64,000 bases of DNA. Source: an uncultured Alistipes sp. Lineage in GTDB: Bacteria; Bacteroidota; Bacteroidia; Bacteroidales; Rikenellaceae. Each line of letters starts with the position of its first letter. The first letter of the stretch is position 1. The position numbers and the translations under genes were made by a program. Positions 62,640 to 64,000 of this stretch are shown here, piece by piece. Below the pieces are notes generated by a model that saw only the letters and a list, made by a program, of their open reading frames with translations, searched no databases and was not told the origin of the DNA. The stretch spans positions 87,501-151,500 of the forward strand of contig NZ_OZ007039.1 of the NCBI RefSeq assembly GCF_963931675.1. The letters run 5' to 3'.

Positions 62640-62876
62640 GTGCCACTTGTGATATATCCGATCGACCAATATATTATTGACGCAATTCGCAAAGAGAGAA
62701 AACGCCAGAATATTTCGCAATCCATGCTGGCGTATGGAATCGGTGTATCTAAAAGTTTCATCGGACAGGTCGAAAGTCCCAAGTACAATATCAAGTACAA
62801 CCCTCATCACATCAACGAGATCGCCAAGTACCTCGGATGCTCACCCCGGGATTTCTTGCCTGAGAAACCGCTTTAA
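62640..62876 (+). CDS. Small XRE-family helix-turn-helix protein, copy 1
   Basis: About 78 residues from GTG 62640, chosen because the paralogue that follows has the same length from its ATG; GTG 62649 or GTG 62586 are alternatives. One HTH domain: DAIRKERKRQNISQSMLAYG, then GVSKSFIGQVESPKYN and IAKYLGCSPRDFLPEKPL. There is no other domain. About half of its residues are shared with copy 2, 41 nt downstream. AT-richer than surrounding genes. Confidence 0.65.
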   Translation: MPLVIYPIDQYIIDAIRKERKRQNISQSMLAYGIGVSKSFIGQVESPKYNIKYNPHHINEIAKYLGCSPRDFLPEKPL

Positions 62877-62917
62877 CAACTTATGCCCTTATAACAAAAG
62901 TTTCTCAAAAAATCACC

Positions 62918-63151
62918 GTGAAACCGAAAAGCGAATTCGATCAGTATGTCAGCGCAGCAGTTCGCCAAAAGCGTATTGCCCAGGATATTACGCAGGCAGA
63001 TCTGGCAATCGGAATCGGTGTAACCGACGGTTTCATCAGTCAGGTGGAGAGCCCCAAACGTCCATCCAAATACAATCTCAACCACCTGAACAGAATCGCC
63101 AAATACCTCGGCTGCTCGCCCCGCGATTTCCTGCCCGAAAATCCCCTTTAA
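62918..63151 (+). CDS. Small XRE-family helix-turn-helix protein, copy 2
   Basis: 77 residues. AAVRQKRIAQDITQADLAIG, GVTDGFISQVESPKRPSKYN and IAKYLGCSPRDFLPENPL align with copy 1 along the full length, so the pair arose by duplication and then diverged. The gene lies 14 bp before the pseudo-nuclease gene and may be cotranscribed with it. Possible regulator or antitoxin-like protein; there is no toxin partner nearby. Confidence 0.75.
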   Translation: MKPKSEFDQYVSAAVRQKRIAQDITQADLAIGIGVTDGFISQVESPKRPSKYNLNHLNRIAKYLGCSPRDFLPENPL

Positions 63152-63165
63152 CCCGTCAGCCGCCC

Positions 63166-63978
63166 ATGTCGCGTTCGCTGTCGATCCTCGCAATCCTCGT
63201 GCTGGCAAGCCTTGCCGCCGCGGCCAAAAGTCCCGTCGGAATCGTCTTCTATGACGTCGACCGCATCTACGACACCATCCCGGCACTCTTCTACGACGAC
63301 TCCGACTATACGCCCGAAGGGCGTTACGGCTGGAACTCGGAGCGCTATACGCGCAAAATCCGAAATACCGCCGCCGTGATCGACTCCATGGCCCTCGACA
63401 TCGTGGCCCTGTGGGGCGTGGAGAACGAACAGGTCGTCCGGGACCTCTCCGCCGCCTGCCGCGAAGCGTACACCTATCTCCACCGCACGCTCAATACACT
63501 CGACGGCATGGACTTTGCCCTGCTCTTCTTCGCCGACCGCTTCGCGCCCGAACGGGTCGAAACCGGACGCCGCTACCTCTATGTGGAGGGTGAATGCGAA
63601 GGCCGGACCCTGGGGCTGGTGCTCTGCGGCGATGCCCGCACGACCGAATGGCTCGTCGCGGACCTGAGGGAAGAGCATCCCGGCGTGCCGCTCGTCGTCA
63701 TGGGAAGGGTCGGAAGGATCCCCGCCGAGCGGTTCGGACTCCGCGACGCAACGGCCCGCGTCGAAAAGGCCGGAAGAGGCAACATCCGCCGGGCCGGACG
63801 CTGGGAAATGAGGGACCGGATGCTGGTCGACACCCTGCTCGACAGTTCGGATGCCGATGTCTTTGCCCGCCGCTATCTGGTTGACCAAAAGAGCGGTAAC
63901 CCCCTCAGAACCTATTCACGCGGGGTTTACAGGGGCGGATACGGATATTCGCTTCCCGTATTCGTATATATCCGCTGA
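63166..63978 (+). CDS. Secreted endonuclease/exonuclease/phosphatase-fold protein with all catalytic motifs replaced
   Basis: 270 residues; signal peptide in the first ~20. Framework sequence follows Bacteroidota EEP-family enzymes: IYDT, WNSERYTRKIRNTAAVIDSM, DFALLFF, NPLRTYSRGVYRGGYG. But active-site motifs differ: WNVEN is YDVDR, CEVEN is WGVEN, GDFND is GRVGR, and the terminal GGYSDH is GGYGYS. No substitute His/Asp pair is visible. I infer a non-catalytic protein, perhaps a binder. The gene is complete: stop TGA at 63976-63978, 22 nt before the window end. Confidence 0.75.
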   Translation: MSRSLSILAILVLASLAAAAKSPVGIVFYDVDRIYDTIPALFYDDSDYTPEGRYGWNSERYTRKIRNTAAVIDSMALDIVALWGVENEQVVRDLSAACREAYTYLHRTLNTLDGMDFALLFFADRFAPERVETGRRYLYVEGECEGRTLGLVLCGDARTTEWLVADLREEHPGVPLVVMGRVGRIPAERFGLRDATARVEKAGRGNIRRAGRWEMRDRMLVDTLLDSSDADVFARRYLVDQKSGNPLRTYSRGVYRGGYGYSLPVFVYIR

Positions 63979-64000
63979 TGAGATTTGTTTTTTTAGAAAA

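Overview
The window is a chromosomal segment of a GC-rich member of the Bacteroidota, most likely an Alistipes-like (Rikenellaceae) gut bacterium. The lineage call rests on three things: nearly every promoter I can find has the Bacteroidota form (TTTG or TTG, 19-21 nt, then TAnnTTTG), genes lack strong Shine-Dalgarno sequences, and the proteins (DUF349 protein, GH3-family enzyme, YiiX-like lipoprotein remnant, TonB-dependent receptor with a carboxypeptidase-regulatory-like N-terminus) are typical of Bacteroidales. The genus is an inference; no search was run.

Layout. 1-1510: 5' two thirds of a 16S rRNA gene on the minus strand, driven by four tandem promoters. 1.6-9.3 kb: a decayed YiiX-like gene, mgtC-like gene, an S41 peptidase lacking its serine, rpmI-rplT, an MFS exporter, lipoproteins and a metallo-beta-lactamase-fold hydrolase. 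9.4-13.5 kb: a minus-strand metal-handling cluster (PqqD-like protein, Cys-rich secreted protein, Fur-family regulator, TonB receptor, HMA-domain protein). 13.6-17.5 kb: recQ, a DEDDy exonuclease and an RlmI-type methyltransferase. 17.7-23.8 kb: DUF349 gene-pyrG-yidC (minus). 24-27.2 kb: orphan response regulator, proB, proA.

27.2-31.2 kb is an AT-richer accessory island: decayed flavoprotein/NTF2 fragments, a flavodoxin-like gene, an NTF2-like gene, an IS1111-type IS110-family element with a structured 3' non-coding region (candidate seek/bridge RNA), and an HxlR regulator. The IS separates the regulator's divergent promoter from the operon it probably controlled.

31.3-41.2 kb: crcB/fluC, an acetate kinase-phosphotransbutyrylase-butyrate kinase set, a polysaccharide flippase, pyk, aroQ, thiL and hpt-queE-ftsB/divIC. 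41.3-48.6 kb: one long minus-strand unit nadE-rseC-rnfBCDGEA, joining NAD synthesis to the sodium/proton-pumping ferredoxin:NAD oxidoreductase; this NadE lacks the glutaminase cysteine. 48.9-56.7 kb: coiled-coil zinc-ribbon protein, Nif3, MerR, RsmF-like methyltransferase, deoxynucleoside kinase, GH3, trkA. 56.8-64 kb: small Cys-tailed membrane protein, cysQ, rplU-rpmA, META lipoprotein, tRNA-Arg(UCU), rpsP-rimM-mnmA, two tandem small XRE regulators, and an endonuclease/exonuclease/phosphatase-fold protein whose catalytic motifs have all been replaced.

The most interesting signals are the IS1111-type element with its 82-nt hairpin, three genes whose -7 box lies exactly 4 nt before the ATG (likely leaderless mRNAs), overlapping divergent promoters at trkA, and three enzyme homologues that have lost catalytic residues.
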